Positions 25,826 to 36,360 are shown, numbered from the stretch's first letter. The stretch: DNA of 63,647 nucleotides from an uncultured Collinsella sp. (GCA_902482035.1 CABSYW010000011.1:1-63647), one strand, 5' to 3'. Notes: generated by a model from the sequence alone, not told the origin. Numbers and translations are program-made.

Positions 25826-25895
25826 TAAGTTGCGGTGAAATAGTGTCTGTTTTTGCTGCTAGATAGCATATTCAGTCCCTAATTCACCGCAACTT
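25826..25895. repeat. Dispersed palindromic element, copy 3, including the right boundary repeat of the island
   Basis: The left arm at 25826-25847 is identical to 3996-4017. The right arm TCCCTAATTCACCGCAACTT lies at 25876-25895. It sits between the converging cbiJ and MacB-type permease genes. Confidence 0.9.
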
Positions 25896-25907
25896 GTTGG
25901 TGTTGGC

Positions 25908-27122
25908 TTACTGGTAGCGTAGGCACTCCACCGGGTCGAGCTTTGCCGCGCGGCGAGCGGGATAGAAGCCAAAGATTACGCCGATGCCGACCGATACGGC
26001 AAACGCGATCAACACTGTCGTAATGGAGAAGCTTGGCGTGATCGTCCCGGTAGCTCCAAACTCGCTCATGATGCCCGAGCTTGCGGCAAAGAACGTGAGT
26101 CCCCATGCCAGCAGATAGCCAATCAGGACACCCAACAGTCCGCCGGTGACGCACAGCGCCGAGGACTCGGCCAAAAACTGCGCGGTGATATCGCGACGAC
26201 TGGCGCCCAGAGCACGGCGAATACCGATCTCGCGGATGCGCTCAGTCACGTTGGTGAGCATCATATTCATAATGCCGATACCGCCGACAAGCAGCGAGAT
26301 GCTGGCGACAGCACCCATGATGAGCGAGAACGCGCCCATAAAGGAGTTGAGTGCATCGATGGCGCTTTTCATGGATGTCGCCGATACGCTGTCGTACTCA
26401 TCCTCCTCCGCGATGCCCTTCATCGCGCGCACCTTGGACTCGATGGTTTTGCAGAGCTCATCCATGTCCGTGCCCTCGGCGGCAAGTGCCGTCACGCTGG
26501 GGAATGAAGGATTCTCGTCGCCAAATAGGCCGGAGATGGTTTCGCGTGGCATATACAGCGTGAGCGAGCCCATGGAGTCGCTGCCGCCGTCGATAACGCC
26601 TACAATCTGCACCTCGCCGTTGGAGACTTTAACAGTCTTGCCCACCGCGTCCTGTTCGTTGCCGTAAAGCTGATCGGCGCCGCCGCGACTGATGAGCGCC
26701 ACGCGCGAGCCTGATTGAGACTCGGCCTGGGAATAGGTGCGCCCCGCAACGAGCTTGCTGGCCCCCACCGCGTCGAGCATGTCGCTATCGACGCCCTGCG
26801 CCATGACGGTATAGCTTTTATCGCCGGTCTTGTACTCGGTGTACGCGCTGTCGACAATTCCGATCTGCTCTATCTGCGGCACTAGTTTTTGAAGCTTCTG
26901 AACGTCAGAATCGGTGAGTTCTTGGGACGAATAGATCTGAACCATACGAGCTGCGTTGAGGCCCAGGCTGTTGACCAAGCTATTTTGGATGCCGCCGATG
27001 AGCGAAGTCATGGCAATAACCGAGGCGATGCCGATGACAATGCCCAGAATGGTGAGCAGGCTGCGCCCCTTGTTGGCCTCGAGCGAGTGAAGGGCTTCCT
27101 GGATGAGATCGCGGGCGCTCAT
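25908..27122 (-). CDS. MacB-type ABC exporter permease
   Basis: The 404-residue protein has the MacB/FtsX layout: a first membrane segment in GRSLLTILGIVIGIASVIAM, a large external domain of about 220 residues, and three C-terminal membrane segments (starting around FSLIMGAVASISLLVGGIGIMNMM). RIREIGIRRALGASRRDI is the conserved cytoplasmic loop. It acts with the overlapping ATPase and the membrane-fusion protein upstream in the same operon. Peptide, antibiotic or lipoprotein export are all possible. Confidence 0.88.
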   Translation of the reverse strand: MSARDLIQEALHSLEANKGRSLLTILGIVIGIASVIAMTSLIGGIQNSLVNSLGLNAARMVQIYSSQELTDSDVQKLQKLVPQIEQIGIVDSAYTEYKTGDKSYTVMAQGVDSDMLDAVGASKLVAGRTYSQAESQSGSRVALISRGGADQLYGNEQDAVGKTVKVSNGEVQIVGVIDGGSDSMGSLTLYMPRETISGLFGDENPSFPSVTALAAEGTDMDELCKTIESKVRAMKGIAEEDEYDSVSATSMKSAIDALNSFMGAFSLIMGAVASISLLVGGIGIMNMMLTNVTERIREIGIRRALGASRRDITAQFLAESSALCVTGGLLGVLIGYLLAWGLTFFAASSGIMSEFGATGTITPSFSITTVLIAFAVSVGIGVIFGFYPARRAAKLDPVECLRYQ

Positions 27123-27892
27123 GCCACCACTCCTTTCGGCGGGTTGGCGGAGGCGGAAATCATGGGCAGGCTATCTACGGCGCTGCGCAGGGTCCGCGGT
27201 GCATGTGGAATATACGCGCCGTCGTGAATGCGACCGTCGCGGATGGTCACGGCACGGTCGGCCTCGGCGGCGATGCCGGGGTCGTGTGTGATAAGCACGA
27301 TGGTTTTGCCGCGCTTCTGGAGCTTATGGAAGGTCTCCATCACAAGCGCTCCAGTGGCGGAGTCCAGGTTTCCCGTCGGCTCATCGGCCAGGATGATGGG
27401 CGGGTCATTGACGAGGGCGCGTGCGATTGCGACGCGCTGCATCTGGCCGCCCGAGAGCTCGGATATGCGGTGGTCCCAGTGGTCGACGGGCAGCGTGACA
27501 GCCTGCAGCGCGTGCACGGCGCGCATCTCGCGCTGGCTACGGGGCACATTGGTGTAGGCCAGCGGCAGCATCACGTTTTCGATAACCGACAGGCGCGGCA
27601 GCAGGTTGAAGCTCTGAAAGACAAAGCCAATGCTCAGGGCGCGGACTTCGGTGAGCTCGTCATCGTCAAGCTCGGCCACGTTGAGCCCTTGCAGGTAGTA
27701 GTCGCCCGCCGTCGGTTTGTCCAGGCAGCCTAGGATGTTCATGAGCGTTGATTTGCCCGAGCCCGAGGGGCCGGTGATAGCGACGAATTCGCCGGGTTCT
27801 ACCGCCAGGCTCACGTTGTGCAGGATGTGGGCGCAACCCGCCTCGCTCTCAAAGATGCGGTGTACGTTGCGGATGTCGATAACGGGACGCAT
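27119..27892 (-). CDS. MacB/LolD-type ABC ATPase
   Basis: The 257-residue protein has Walker A GPSGSGKST, Q-loop FVFQSFNLLPRL, signature LSGGQMQRVAIARAL, Walker B ILADEPTGNLDS and a switch His in LITHD. It overlaps the permease gene by 4 bases and the adaptor stop by 1 base, as expected for a co-translated exporter. About 20 extra residues follow the usual end of the domain. Confidence 0.9.
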   Translation of the reverse strand: MRPVIDIRNVHRIFESEAGCAHILHNVSLAVEPGEFVAITGPSGSGKSTLMNILGCLDKPTAGDYYLQGLNVAELDDDELTEVRALSIGFVFQSFNLLPRLSVIENVMLPLAYTNVPRSQREMRAVHALQAVTLPVDHWDHRISELSGGQMQRVAIARALVNDPPIILADEPTGNLDSATGALVMETFHKLQKRGKTIVLITHDPGIAAEADRAVTIRDGRIHDGAYIPHAPRTLRSAVDSLPMISASANPPKGVVA

Positions 27893-29328
27893 TACATGCC
27901 CTCATCGTCAGACATACTGCCCGAATCCGCGCTGTAGCCGCCGTCAGCCGTTGCGTTCGCTCCGGTGTCCATGACGAGGGTGTCGCCATCGCGCAGCTTG
28001 GTAACCGGCACGTTGGGGTTGATCTCGTTGCCCTGGTCGTCGCGCTTGACCTGTGTCTTGCCGACTACGGCTTCGTTGTCGTTTTGCGTCACGACGGTCA
28101 CCTTCACGCGACGGGTTTGCTTGCCCTCGTCATCAGTCGCCACGTTGACGTAATAGTGTTCGCCGTCTTCGGTCATGAGCGCCATCGTCGGCACCATCAC
28201 CACGTCGTCGAGTTGCTCGGTCACCACCGACACCTCGGCCGTCATGCCCGGCTTCAGGCGCGCGTCGGGCGCCTCTATGAGAATGTCGACGTTAAAGGTT
28301 ACACTGCCGCCGCCACCGTTAGCGGCGTCGGAGTTTGCCACCGACGCGATAGCCGTGACGGTGCCCTGGCTCACGATATCGGGAAACGCGGGATACGTGA
28401 CGTTGGCACTCTGCCCAACGGCGATCTTGGCGATGTCCTTTTCGCCCACCTGCACGGTCACCTTCATCTTGGATAGGTCGGCGATCTGCATGCACTGCTT
28501 GCCACCGCTCGTATCGCTTTCGCCCATGATCATGCCGCCTGTTACCGTGGCGCCCACCTTGGCGTTGAGCTCCACGATGCTGCCCGAGCTCGGGGCCTTG
28601 ACCGTACGGCTGGCGGCCTTGGCGTTCGCCTGATCGAGGTTTGCCTGGGCTGATGCGAGGCTGCGCTGCGCGGCCGATACGGCGTTCGTGTCCGCTGATG
28701 CGTCGGAGACGCCAGCCGCTGCGGAAGCTCCATCGACGTCCGTCGTTGGGGTGGCCTGAGCGGCAGCTGCGGCTTTCTTCGCATTAGCGAGGTCTTCTTG
28801 AGCGGCAGCAACTGCACGCTGCGCCTCGGCAACGTTGCGATCGAGCTCGTCGTTTTTAATGGTCATAAGCACGTCGCCCTCGTTGACGGATTGGCCCGCC
28901 TGCACGTTGATCGAATCGACCGTACCGTCGACAGAAGGGGAGACCACTGAGGACGAAATGGGTTTGAGCTGGCCTTTCGCCTCGACCGTTGTGGTAAACG
29001 TGCCCTCGGTCACCATGTCGGTCACAGGCTCGTTGTTGCCTGCGGGCCGTGCGTTGATGGCTAAGGTTACGACAACGGCGATGAGCACAATAGCGGCCAC
29101 GACGCCGGCCGCAATGCCGCGTCGGATGAGCTTTTTGCGTCGACGTTCGGCACGTTTAGCTTTGAGCTTGGCGTAGGCCTCTTCATCGGAAATCTCGGTC
29201 GCTTCGTTCGCGCATCCGTTCTGCTTATCGGCATGTACGTTTGTAATCAGAGGAATCGTTTCGGTGACATCTTCGGGCGTGTGTTCGGTATCATCCGGGC
29301 CCGGGGCGATCGTGGGGACATTCGGCAT
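27892..29328 (-). CDS. HlyD/RND-type membrane-fusion (adaptor) protein
   Basis: The 478-residue protein starts in the cytoplasm with about 75 charged residues, then one membrane segment (GIAAGVVAAIVLIAVVVTLAI region), then a biotinyl-lipoyl-like part (VDSINVQAGQSVNEGDVLMTI), an Ala-rich helical hairpin (about residues 180-250) and beta-barrel domains. In a monoderm it would guide substrates from the MacB-type permease through the wall. ATG at 29328 follows AAAGGAG; a longer start at 29391 lacks this. The C-terminus is Asp/Ser-rich. Confidence 0.85.
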   Translation of the reverse strand: MPNVPTIAPGPDDTEHTPEDVTETIPLITNVHADKQNGCANEATEISDEEAYAKLKAKRAERRRKKLIRRGIAAGVVAAIVLIAVVVTLAINARPAGNNEPVTDMVTEGTFTTTVEAKGQLKPISSSVVSPSVDGTVDSINVQAGQSVNEGDVLMTIKNDELDRNVAEAQRAVAAAQEDLANAKKAAAAAQATPTTDVDGASAAAGVSDASADTNAVSAAQRSLASAQANLDQANAKAASRTVKAPSSGSIVELNAKVGATVTGGMIMGESDTSGGKQCMQIADLSKMKVTVQVGEKDIAKIAVGQSANVTYPAFPDIVSQGTVTAIASVANSDAANGGGGSVTFNVDILIEAPDARLKPGMTAEVSVVTEQLDDVVMVPTMALMTEDGEHYYVNVATDDEGKQTRRVKVTVVTQNDNEAVVGKTQVKRDDQGNEINPNVPVTKLRDGDTLVMDTGANATADGGYSADSGSMSDDEGM

Positions 29329-29460
29329 AGCGTCTCCTTTATAGAAAGTACCTCGATAAGTATATGCGCCCACCAGTTGGGACGGGCGCATGGGACGGTT
29401 TCTTTCGGAACTGTTAGATTGGTCGCAGCATCTCCATGTTGCAGGAATGTGCGCGTTGCA

Positions 29461-31194
29461 CTACGAGTGGACAACCACGCACAGGCCGACTTTGATGCAA
29501 TCGTGCAGTGCCTTTGCATCGGCCAGGCGCAGGTTGATGCAACCGTGGCTGCCGCACCACTTGTACGACTCGGCATTATCGAAGCTCTTGTCGTTTTGCC
29601 AGGTGGCGTCGTGGAAGCCGATCATATTGCCCTCGAACGGCATCCAGTAGCTCACCGGGCTCTCGTATTTGGGCTTACCGGTCTCGGGGTCCTTGGCTCC
29701 GATCAGGGTGCTGCCGCCGTCGTTGCTGTTGATCTGCCACACGCCCTCGGGGGTGGCGTCTTCGCCCGGTTTCCCGGAAATAAAGTTGGCCTCCCAAACG
29801 ATATTGCCGTTCTCGTCGTAGTAGCGCGCGTGCTGCTCGGACAGATCGACATCGATGTATGCCTTCCAGTCGGGCTCTCCCTTTGCGGTAAAGGTGTCGG
29901 CCTTCTGGGAGTACTTGATCTCGATTTCGCCGGTCTGTTTGTTGTTAATGGCGTCCTCGACCTGCTTGGCGAGCGAGCTACTGTCGATGGACCAACCAAA
30001 GTCACCGCCTTCGACGGCGCACTGCTTGCCATCGGCGCGCGTCCACCAGCGAGTGGAGCCCACGGTATTAAAGCCGTTGGCGAGCTCGGCTGCCCAGCTA
30101 CTGATCTGCGACGTATCGAGCGTGGGGTTGGCCGGATCGGCAAAGCTGATCCACTGCAACACGGAGCTGCCGTCGACCTTGCCGGCATCCTCGCCGTTGA
30201 GCTTGAGGGTCACGTTGACGCCCAGGAAGTTGTTGGCGGCATCACATGCGTCCTGAATCTGATCATCTGTCAGCGTTCCATTGAGTGGCTCATAGGCATC
30301 GTTGCCGAGCTTGGAAAGATCTACGGTCTCGGCCAGCGAGGCGAGCTCGAGCTCGGCATATTTAATGACATGCTCGCGGTTGAGTTTTTCGTTGGAGCGC
30401 GCCTTCTCGACGGTAAACTTGCCCGCTTGCTCGTCATAGGAGCTATTGGCCTCGAACGTGCCCGAACGGCCCTCGTTAAACTCGTCGATGGCGGCGCCCA
30501 GATCCTTCTCAAACTTCTTTTGGTCAAAGGTATCGGAGAGCATGGACAGGTCGACGTCTTGATCAAGATCGACTTCGTTGGAGGTAGCGGTTGTTTTGGT
30601 CTTGCCGCTTAAGGATTCCATAAGGCGGACCGGCCATACAAAGGCTTCGTTGTGGCTGATGATCTCTTTTGCGGCAGCTTCGCCATCAACGATGGGCTCA
30701 TCGGACTCGGGCTGATAGTTCCAGCTAAAGTCATCGCCTGTCACGGTGAGCTTATAGTGCTTCCATGCCGAGTTGACCTTGGTGGCGGCAGACGAAGCGT
30801 TGGAGAACGAGACGTCGACGCCGGCAATGGTGGTGTTGGGGTAGGCTAGCTGCGAAAACGCTACGATGCCTACGATATAGACAATGATGATTAGACCCAG
30901 GACGACAAAGAGCGTCGTCTTTTTGCCCGATTTATTGTTGCCGGCGGACTTGCGCGCGGGGCCGCGATCGCCTCGAGCGTGCGTGGGGGGCTGCTTGGGC
31001 GCATTGCCGTTTGCCTGGCGCTGCTGACGTTGTTGACGCTGCTGTCGCTGTTGGTTCGGACGTTGGGGCGCGTTTGCCGCACCACGCTGCTGACCGTGGC
31101 TCGGCGCGATAGGACGCGGTGACTGAACGCCGCCGGTGTGCCTGCTCGGCTGCTGCGGATCGGGAATCAGTTGAGTTCGATCGTTTTGCGACAT
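29461..31194 (-). CDS. L,D-transpeptidase (YkuD domain) with peptidoglycan-binding repeats
   Basis: The 577-residue protein crosslinks peptidoglycan through 3-3 bonds. The first 100 cytoplasmic residues are low-complexity, with a run of RQQ repeats. One membrane anchor follows (LFVVLGLIIIVYIVGIVAF), then two modules of the putative peptidoglycan-binding type 4 family (about residues 145-430). The C-terminal YkuD domain ends with the catalytic SHGCINL motif and upstream HDATW. ATG at 31194 gives AAGGA 10 bases upstream; ATG at 31203 is too close to it. The gap 31195-31343 shows no gene. Confidence 0.9.
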   Translation of the reverse strand: MSQNDRTQLIPDPQQPSRHTGGVQSPRPIAPSHGQQRGAANAPQRPNQQRQQRQQRQQRQANGNAPKQPPTHARGDRGPARKSAGNNKSGKKTTLFVVLGLIIIVYIVGIVAFSQLAYPNTTIAGVDVSFSNASSAATKVNSAWKHYKLTVTGDDFSWNYQPESDEPIVDGEAAAKEIISHNEAFVWPVRLMESLSGKTKTTATSNEVDLDQDVDLSMLSDTFDQKKFEKDLGAAIDEFNEGRSGTFEANSSYDEQAGKFTVEKARSNEKLNREHVIKYAELELASLAETVDLSKLGNDAYEPLNGTLTDDQIQDACDAANNFLGVNVTLKLNGEDAGKVDGSSVLQWISFADPANPTLDTSQISSWAAELANGFNTVGSTRWWTRADGKQCAVEGGDFGWSIDSSSLAKQVEDAINNKQTGEIEIKYSQKADTFTAKGEPDWKAYIDVDLSEQHARYYDENGNIVWEANFISGKPGEDATPEGVWQINSNDGGSTLIGAKDPETGKPKYESPVSYWMPFEGNMIGFHDATWQNDKSFDNAESYKWCGSHGCINLRLADAKALHDCIKVGLCVVVHS

Positions 31195-31343
31195 CGTATG
31201 CATATCCTTCGATTTTCGCCTTGCGGTTCATCGTGTTTTTACTGGGCTTGCATTATAGCGATTGCCCTGCTGTTTGTGGTACGGAAACGGTGGCATTCAA
31301 AAGAGGTGGGACATTTGTCCCACCTTTGAGTCGTTCTTTGCTG

Positions 31344-32951
31344 TTATCCACACACACCGCATTTTGCACAGGCCGAAAGTGCGGCCGGAGCCTGCGCGAT
31401 GCCACCCTTTGCCGTCTCGCGCAGCGTGGCCGGTAAAGCGTGGCCCACCGAGAGCATGACATGTGCCATCTGGTCAAACGGCACCAGGCTCTTAATGCCT
31501 GCGAGGGCGAGTTGTGCCGAGCTAAAGGCCGCTGCCACGCCGATGGCGTTGCGGTTTTGGCAGGGCACCTCCACGAGGCCACCGACGGGGTCACAAACGA
31601 GGCCCAGCAGGTTACTTAGCGCGATGGAACTGGCGTCAAGCGCCTGCTCGGGCGTGCCGCCGAGCATCTGCACCAGCGCGGCGGCTGCCATGGCGGCGGC
31701 GCTTCCGACCTCGGCTTGGCAGCCGCCCTCGGCGCCGGCAACGCAGGCGCTTGTGGTGAGGTTGAGGCCGATGGCGGCTGCGCAGTATAGCGCGTCCATG
31801 ACCTGCTCGTCGTCGAGCTGCAGGCGATCGGCGAGCGCCAGCACGCAGCCGGGCACAACACCCGCGGAGCCGGCCGTGGGGGCGGCGACGATCACGCCCA
31901 TCGTGGCGGAGCGCTCGAGCACGGCCATGGCGCGGGCCACGGCATCGGTCTGAACGGGGCCCATCAGGCTTGCACTCAAATCGTTGCGGCCGGTGGCTTC
32001 GACGAGCTTGGCCTCGCCGCCGATTAGCCCACCGAGCGAGCGCTGCGGATTGGCGAGGGGGGCCGTGGTCTCCTCGCGCATGACGTCGAGCACGCGGCGC
32101 ATGGCGGCGACGGCGTGGGCCTCGCCGGTCAGATGCGCCTCGCGAACGGCCATGACGGCGCCGATGCCGAGCCCTAGTTCCTCGCACGCATCGAGCAGCT
32201 GCTCGCCGTCGTCGAAGATTTCCTTGGCCGAGACGCCGGGAGAGAGCGACGAGGCAGAACCGGGGAGCTCGATAAACGTTGCGTAATCGACATTGTCGAG
32301 CTTGCGCAGCATGGGGACGACGGTGTCGTCGGGCGCGCCGTCGGTCTCAAAGACGGAGTAGGCCTGGCCGCCCACTTCGGTGCGGTAGGTGCGGCAGAAG
32401 GCGATGTTCACGTGTGCGTAGGCGAGCAGGTTGGTGAGCGCGGCGAGTACACCGGGGACGTCCTTGTGCGCCACGAATAGAGTTGAGTACATACCCGAGA
32501 TGTCGACGCCGACGCCGTTAATGCGGCTGATGCGCATCTTGCCGCCGCCCAGGCTCTCACCGCGGACCTGTGCCGTGGCGCCCGTGTCATCGACCATTTC
32601 GATGTCGACGGTGTTGGGGTGGATGGAGGCGTCGTCGCCCTTGATGCCAAAGTGATATTCGAGGCCCTGCTCGCGTGCGAGGTCGAAGGCTTGCTTGATG
32701 TTCTCGTCATCGGTGTCGAGGCCCAGGATGCCCGCGACGAGCGCACGGTCGGTGCCGTGGCCGCGGTAGGTGTGGGCGAAGGAGTTCCACAGGCCAAAGG
32801 TGACTTTGGTGATGCGGCCTTCCAGCAGGCTGGCGGCAACTTGGGCGCACCGCAGGGCGCCGGCGGTGTGCGATGAGCTGGGGCCGACCATGACGGGACC
32901 CAAGATCTCGAATGCTGAGGTCGTAGCTAGTGTTTGCGGCTTGCCTGCCAT
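31344..32951 (-). CDS. Single-chain iron-sulfur L-serine dehydratase (SdaA type)
   Basis: The 535-residue protein deaminates L-serine to pyruvate and ammonia. The N-terminal beta part has FEILGPVMVGPSSSHTAGA; an ACT-like segment (GMYSTLFVAHKDVPGVLAALT) is in the middle. The alpha part has GSAGVVPGCVLALA, TTSACVAGAEGGCQAEVGSAAAM and VCDPVGGLVEVPC, which supply cluster ligands. The last residues, CAKCGVCG, add three cysteines at the tail. Beta and alpha parts are in one chain. ATG at 32951 follows AAAGGAG; the in-frame extension upstream runs through a large palindrome and is not coding. Confidence 0.9.
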   Translation of the reverse strand: MAGKPQTLATTSAFEILGPVMVGPSSSHTAGALRCAQVAASLLEGRITKVTFGLWNSFAHTYRGHGTDRALVAGILGLDTDDENIKQAFDLAREQGLEYHFGIKGDDASIHPNTVDIEMVDDTGATAQVRGESLGGGKMRISRINGVGVDISGMYSTLFVAHKDVPGVLAALTNLLAYAHVNIAFCRTYRTEVGGQAYSVFETDGAPDDTVVPMLRKLDNVDYATFIELPGSASSLSPGVSAKEIFDDGEQLLDACEELGLGIGAVMAVREAHLTGEAHAVAAMRRVLDVMREETTAPLANPQRSLGGLIGGEAKLVEATGRNDLSASLMGPVQTDAVARAMAVLERSATMGVIVAAPTAGSAGVVPGCVLALADRLQLDDEQVMDALYCAAAIGLNLTTSACVAGAEGGCQAEVGSAAAMAAAALVQMLGGTPEQALDASSIALSNLLGLVCDPVGGLVEVPCQNRNAIGVAAAFSSAQLALAGIKSLVPFDQMAHVMLSVGHALPATLRETAKGGIAQAPAALSACAKCGVCG

Positions 32952-32976
32952 GGGTGCTCCTTTAATCTGTCCCGTC

Positions 32977-33097
32977 GTCCCGAGGGGCGGGGCATAAGGT
33001 CGCCTGCTCGGACAGTCCTGCTCGCACGGAGAGCACATTAAGTGCTCTCCGGCTCGTGCGGAACTCGCGATCGACCTTATGCCCCGCCCCTCGGGAC
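32977..33097. repeat. Large palindrome A (26-bp perfect arms)
   Basis: Arms beginning GTCCCGAGGGGCGGGGCATA (32977-33002) and its exact complement (33072-33097) enclose about 70 bases that hold a second hairpin (GAGAGCAC / GTGCTCTC near 33029-33050). It lies 25 bases upstream of the serine dehydratase start, in its probable 5' leader. Confidence 0.9.
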
Positions 33098-33194
33098 TAA
33101 GGATACATGGTAGAGGCGCGTGTGCTCCAAAATTCATTGGCTGGTGACCTATTCCATGTCCCGCGGTGGCTCATCTTCATCACCGGTTAAATAA

Positions 33195-33228
33195 AAAAGA
33201 AGTACCGGTTGAAACCGGTACTTCTTTT
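33195..33228 (-). terminator. Terminator of metK
   Basis: AAAAGAAGTACCGGTT and its exact complement are separated by 2 bases, giving a 16-base-arm hairpin; on the minus strand it is followed by TTTTATTT. It lies 36 bases after the metK stop and may work in both directions. Confidence 0.88.
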
Positions 33229-33263
33229 GAAAGTGCATATGTTGTGACCTTAGCGGTTCTTAA

Positions 33264-34544
<1,281 letters not shown>

Positions 34545-34655
34545 GATTGTCCTTTCAAAAACGTGTCCCGGCGACCGTTACCATTCCGCCGGGCTCTCTA
34601 TGCAAGGGCACATCATAGCGCGTAAATCAAACATTCACACCCTTTCCGCACCTAT

Positions 34656-34776
34656 TCATTGGGGACAGACTTAAATGACCATCCGTGTACTCATTGGGGA
34701 CAGGCTTAAACGACCAGCCTTACCTAAGTGCCGACAGGTTGCCCAAAGAATGGTCATTTAAGTCTGTCCCCAATGA
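34656..34776. repeat. REP-like cluster: two direct and one inverted copy of a 27-base unit
   Basis: TCATTGGGGACAGACTTAAA plus TGACCAT (34656-34682) is exactly complementary to 34750-34776. A diverged direct copy (TCATTGGGGACAGGCTTAAA...) lies at 34691-34717. This occupies most of the 318-base metK-gltX gap. Such GGGGACAGACTTA palindromes resemble REP units moved by Y1-type (RAYT) transposases; none is in the window. Confidence 0.88.
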
Positions 34777-34862
34777 GTAGGTCAGTGCCCTTTGTGCGGA
34801 GGCTGCTTTGATGCTTTATACTAATGCGGTTAGACATCCATCCTGTAATCGAGGAGATTTCC

Positions 34863-36338
34863 ATGGCATCAGACGTTCGCGTCCGCTTTGCACCCTCACC
34901 GACGGGCAAGCTGCACATCGGCGGCGCCCGCACCGCTATCTATAACTGGGCTTTCGCCCGTGCTAACGGCGGCACGTTCATCCTGCGCATCGACGACACC
35001 GACCCCACCCGCTCCACCGACGAGAACACGCAGATCATCCTGCGCGCTATGCGCTGGCTGGGCCTGGACTGGGACGAGGGCCCCGAGGTGGGCGGCGACT
35101 TTGGCCCCTATGCCCAGACCGAGCGCCTGGACCTGTACAAGCAGGCCGCCCAGAAGCTTTGGGACGAGGGCAAGGCCTATCCCTGCTTCTGCACCAAGGA
35201 GCAGCTCGATGCCGACCGCAAGGCCGCGCAGGAGCGCAAGGACCCCTTCCAGGGCTATCAGCGCCGTTGCCGCGATCTTGATCCCGAGGAGGCCCGCCGT
35301 CGCATCGAGGCCGGCGAGTCCTACGTCCTGCGCATCAAGGTGCCCGAGGACCGCGGCGACGTCGTTATCCACGACGCCGTCCACGGCGAGGTGACCTTCG
35401 ACGCCAAGGAGCTCGACGACTTTGTCATCTTCCGCTCCGATGGCACGCCCACGTACAACTTCGCGACCGTTGTCGACGACGCCATGATGAAGATCACCCA
35501 TGTCATCCGCGGCGACGACCACCTGTCCAACACCCCGCGTCAGGTCATGGTCTACGAGGCCCTCGGCGCTCCTGTGCCCACGTTCGCTCACATCTCCATG
35601 ATCCTGGGCGCCGACGGCAAAAAGCTCTCCAAGCGCCACGGCGCCACCTCGGTGGAGGAGTACCGCGACGCCGGCTACCTGTCCGACGCCTTCGTCAACT
35701 ACCTGGCGCTGCTCGGCTGGTCGCTCGACGGCGAGACCACGATCATCCCGCGCGATGTCCTGGCCAACAAGTTCTCGCTCGACCGCATCTCCAAGAACCC
35801 GGCGACCTTCGACCCCAAGAAGCTCGACTGGGTCAACGCCGAGTACATCAATGGCATGTCCGATGCTCAGTTTGCCGACGAGATCATGGTTCCCGAGCTG
35901 CACGAGGCGGGTCTCATCGAGGGTAATGTCGAGTACGGCGAGGATTGGATCGACGCGCTTGCCGCCATCGTTAAGCCGCGCACCAAGATGCCGGCCGACG
36001 CCGTGACCGTCGCCGCTCCCATCTTCGCTACGGCCGAGACGCTCGAGTATGACGAGAAGTCCGTCAACAAGGGCCTGGCCAAGGAGGGCATGGGTGCCAT
36101 TCTGGATGCCGCCAAGGCCGCGCTCGAGGGCGTGGACGAGTGGACGGCTGCCAACATCGACGCTGCGCTTGAGCCGTTGCCCGAGCAGATGGACCTTAAG
36201 AAGCGCGTGGTGTTCCAGGCCGTGCGCGTCGCCGTTTGCGGCAACATGGTGAGCCCTCCGCTGGGCGAGACCATGGCACTCGTCGGCCGCGACGACTGCC
36301 TGGCGCGCATCGATCGCGCCCGCACGATGGCGCTGTAA
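34863..36338 (+). CDS. gltX: Glutamyl-tRNA synthetase GltX
   Basis: The 491-residue class I synthetase charges tRNA-Glu. The HIGH-type signature is KLHIGGART at residues 16-24 and the KMSKS-type loop is KKLSKRHG near residue 257. Cys residues in CFCTKEQ and the CRDL segment match the zinc-binding or catalytic-core region of bacterial GltX. ATG at 34863 has GAGGAG upstream, favoured over the in-frame ATG at 34824. Confidence 0.95.
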   Translation: MASDVRVRFAPSPTGKLHIGGARTAIYNWAFARANGGTFILRIDDTDPTRSTDENTQIILRAMRWLGLDWDEGPEVGGDFGPYAQTERLDLYKQAAQKLWDEGKAYPCFCTKEQLDADRKAAQERKDPFQGYQRRCRDLDPEEARRRIEAGESYVLRIKVPEDRGDVVIHDAVHGEVTFDAKELDDFVIFRSDGTPTYNFATVVDDAMMKITHVIRGDDHLSNTPRQVMVYEALGAPVPTFAHISMILGADGKKLSKRHGATSVEEYRDAGYLSDAFVNYLALLGWSLDGETTIIPRDVLANKFSLDRISKNPATFDPKKLDWVNAEYINGMSDAQFADEIMVPELHEAGLIEGNVEYGEDWIDALAAIVKPRTKMPADAVTVAAPIFATAETLEYDEKSVNKGLAKEGMGAILDAAKAALEGVDEWTAANIDAALEPLPEQMDLKKRVVFQAVRVAVCGNMVSPPLGETMALVGRDDCLARIDRARTMAL

Positions 36339-36360
36339 TCGCTGCGCAAACGTTTGTATC

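Larger units (their letters stand above)
3996..25847. other. Cobalamin biosynthesis and uptake island bracketed by a 22-bp direct repeat
   Basis: The block between the two identical repeats holds only cobalamin/tetrapyrrole genes in two diverging operons. Its composition is visibly more GC-rich, with heavy use of GCG and CGC codons, than the genes on either side. Removing the segment between the repeats would place one complete palindromic element between the radical SAM gene and the MacAB-type genes. No integrase or transposase is present inside. Confidence 0.7.

Noticed and set aside
33029..33050. CRISPR or tandem repeat array
   Set aside because: Repeats in this area are single inverted pairs, not regularly spaced direct repeats; no array is seen anywhere in the window.
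32952..33137. N-terminal extension of the serine dehydratase
   Set aside because: The in-frame extension reads through palindrome A; the ATG at 32951 has a proper ribosome binding site.
34545..34670. Possible SAM riboswitch in the metK leader
   Set aside because: A CCCGGCG/CGCCGGG hairpin is present, but none of the conserved cores of known SAM riboswitch classes could be recognised.
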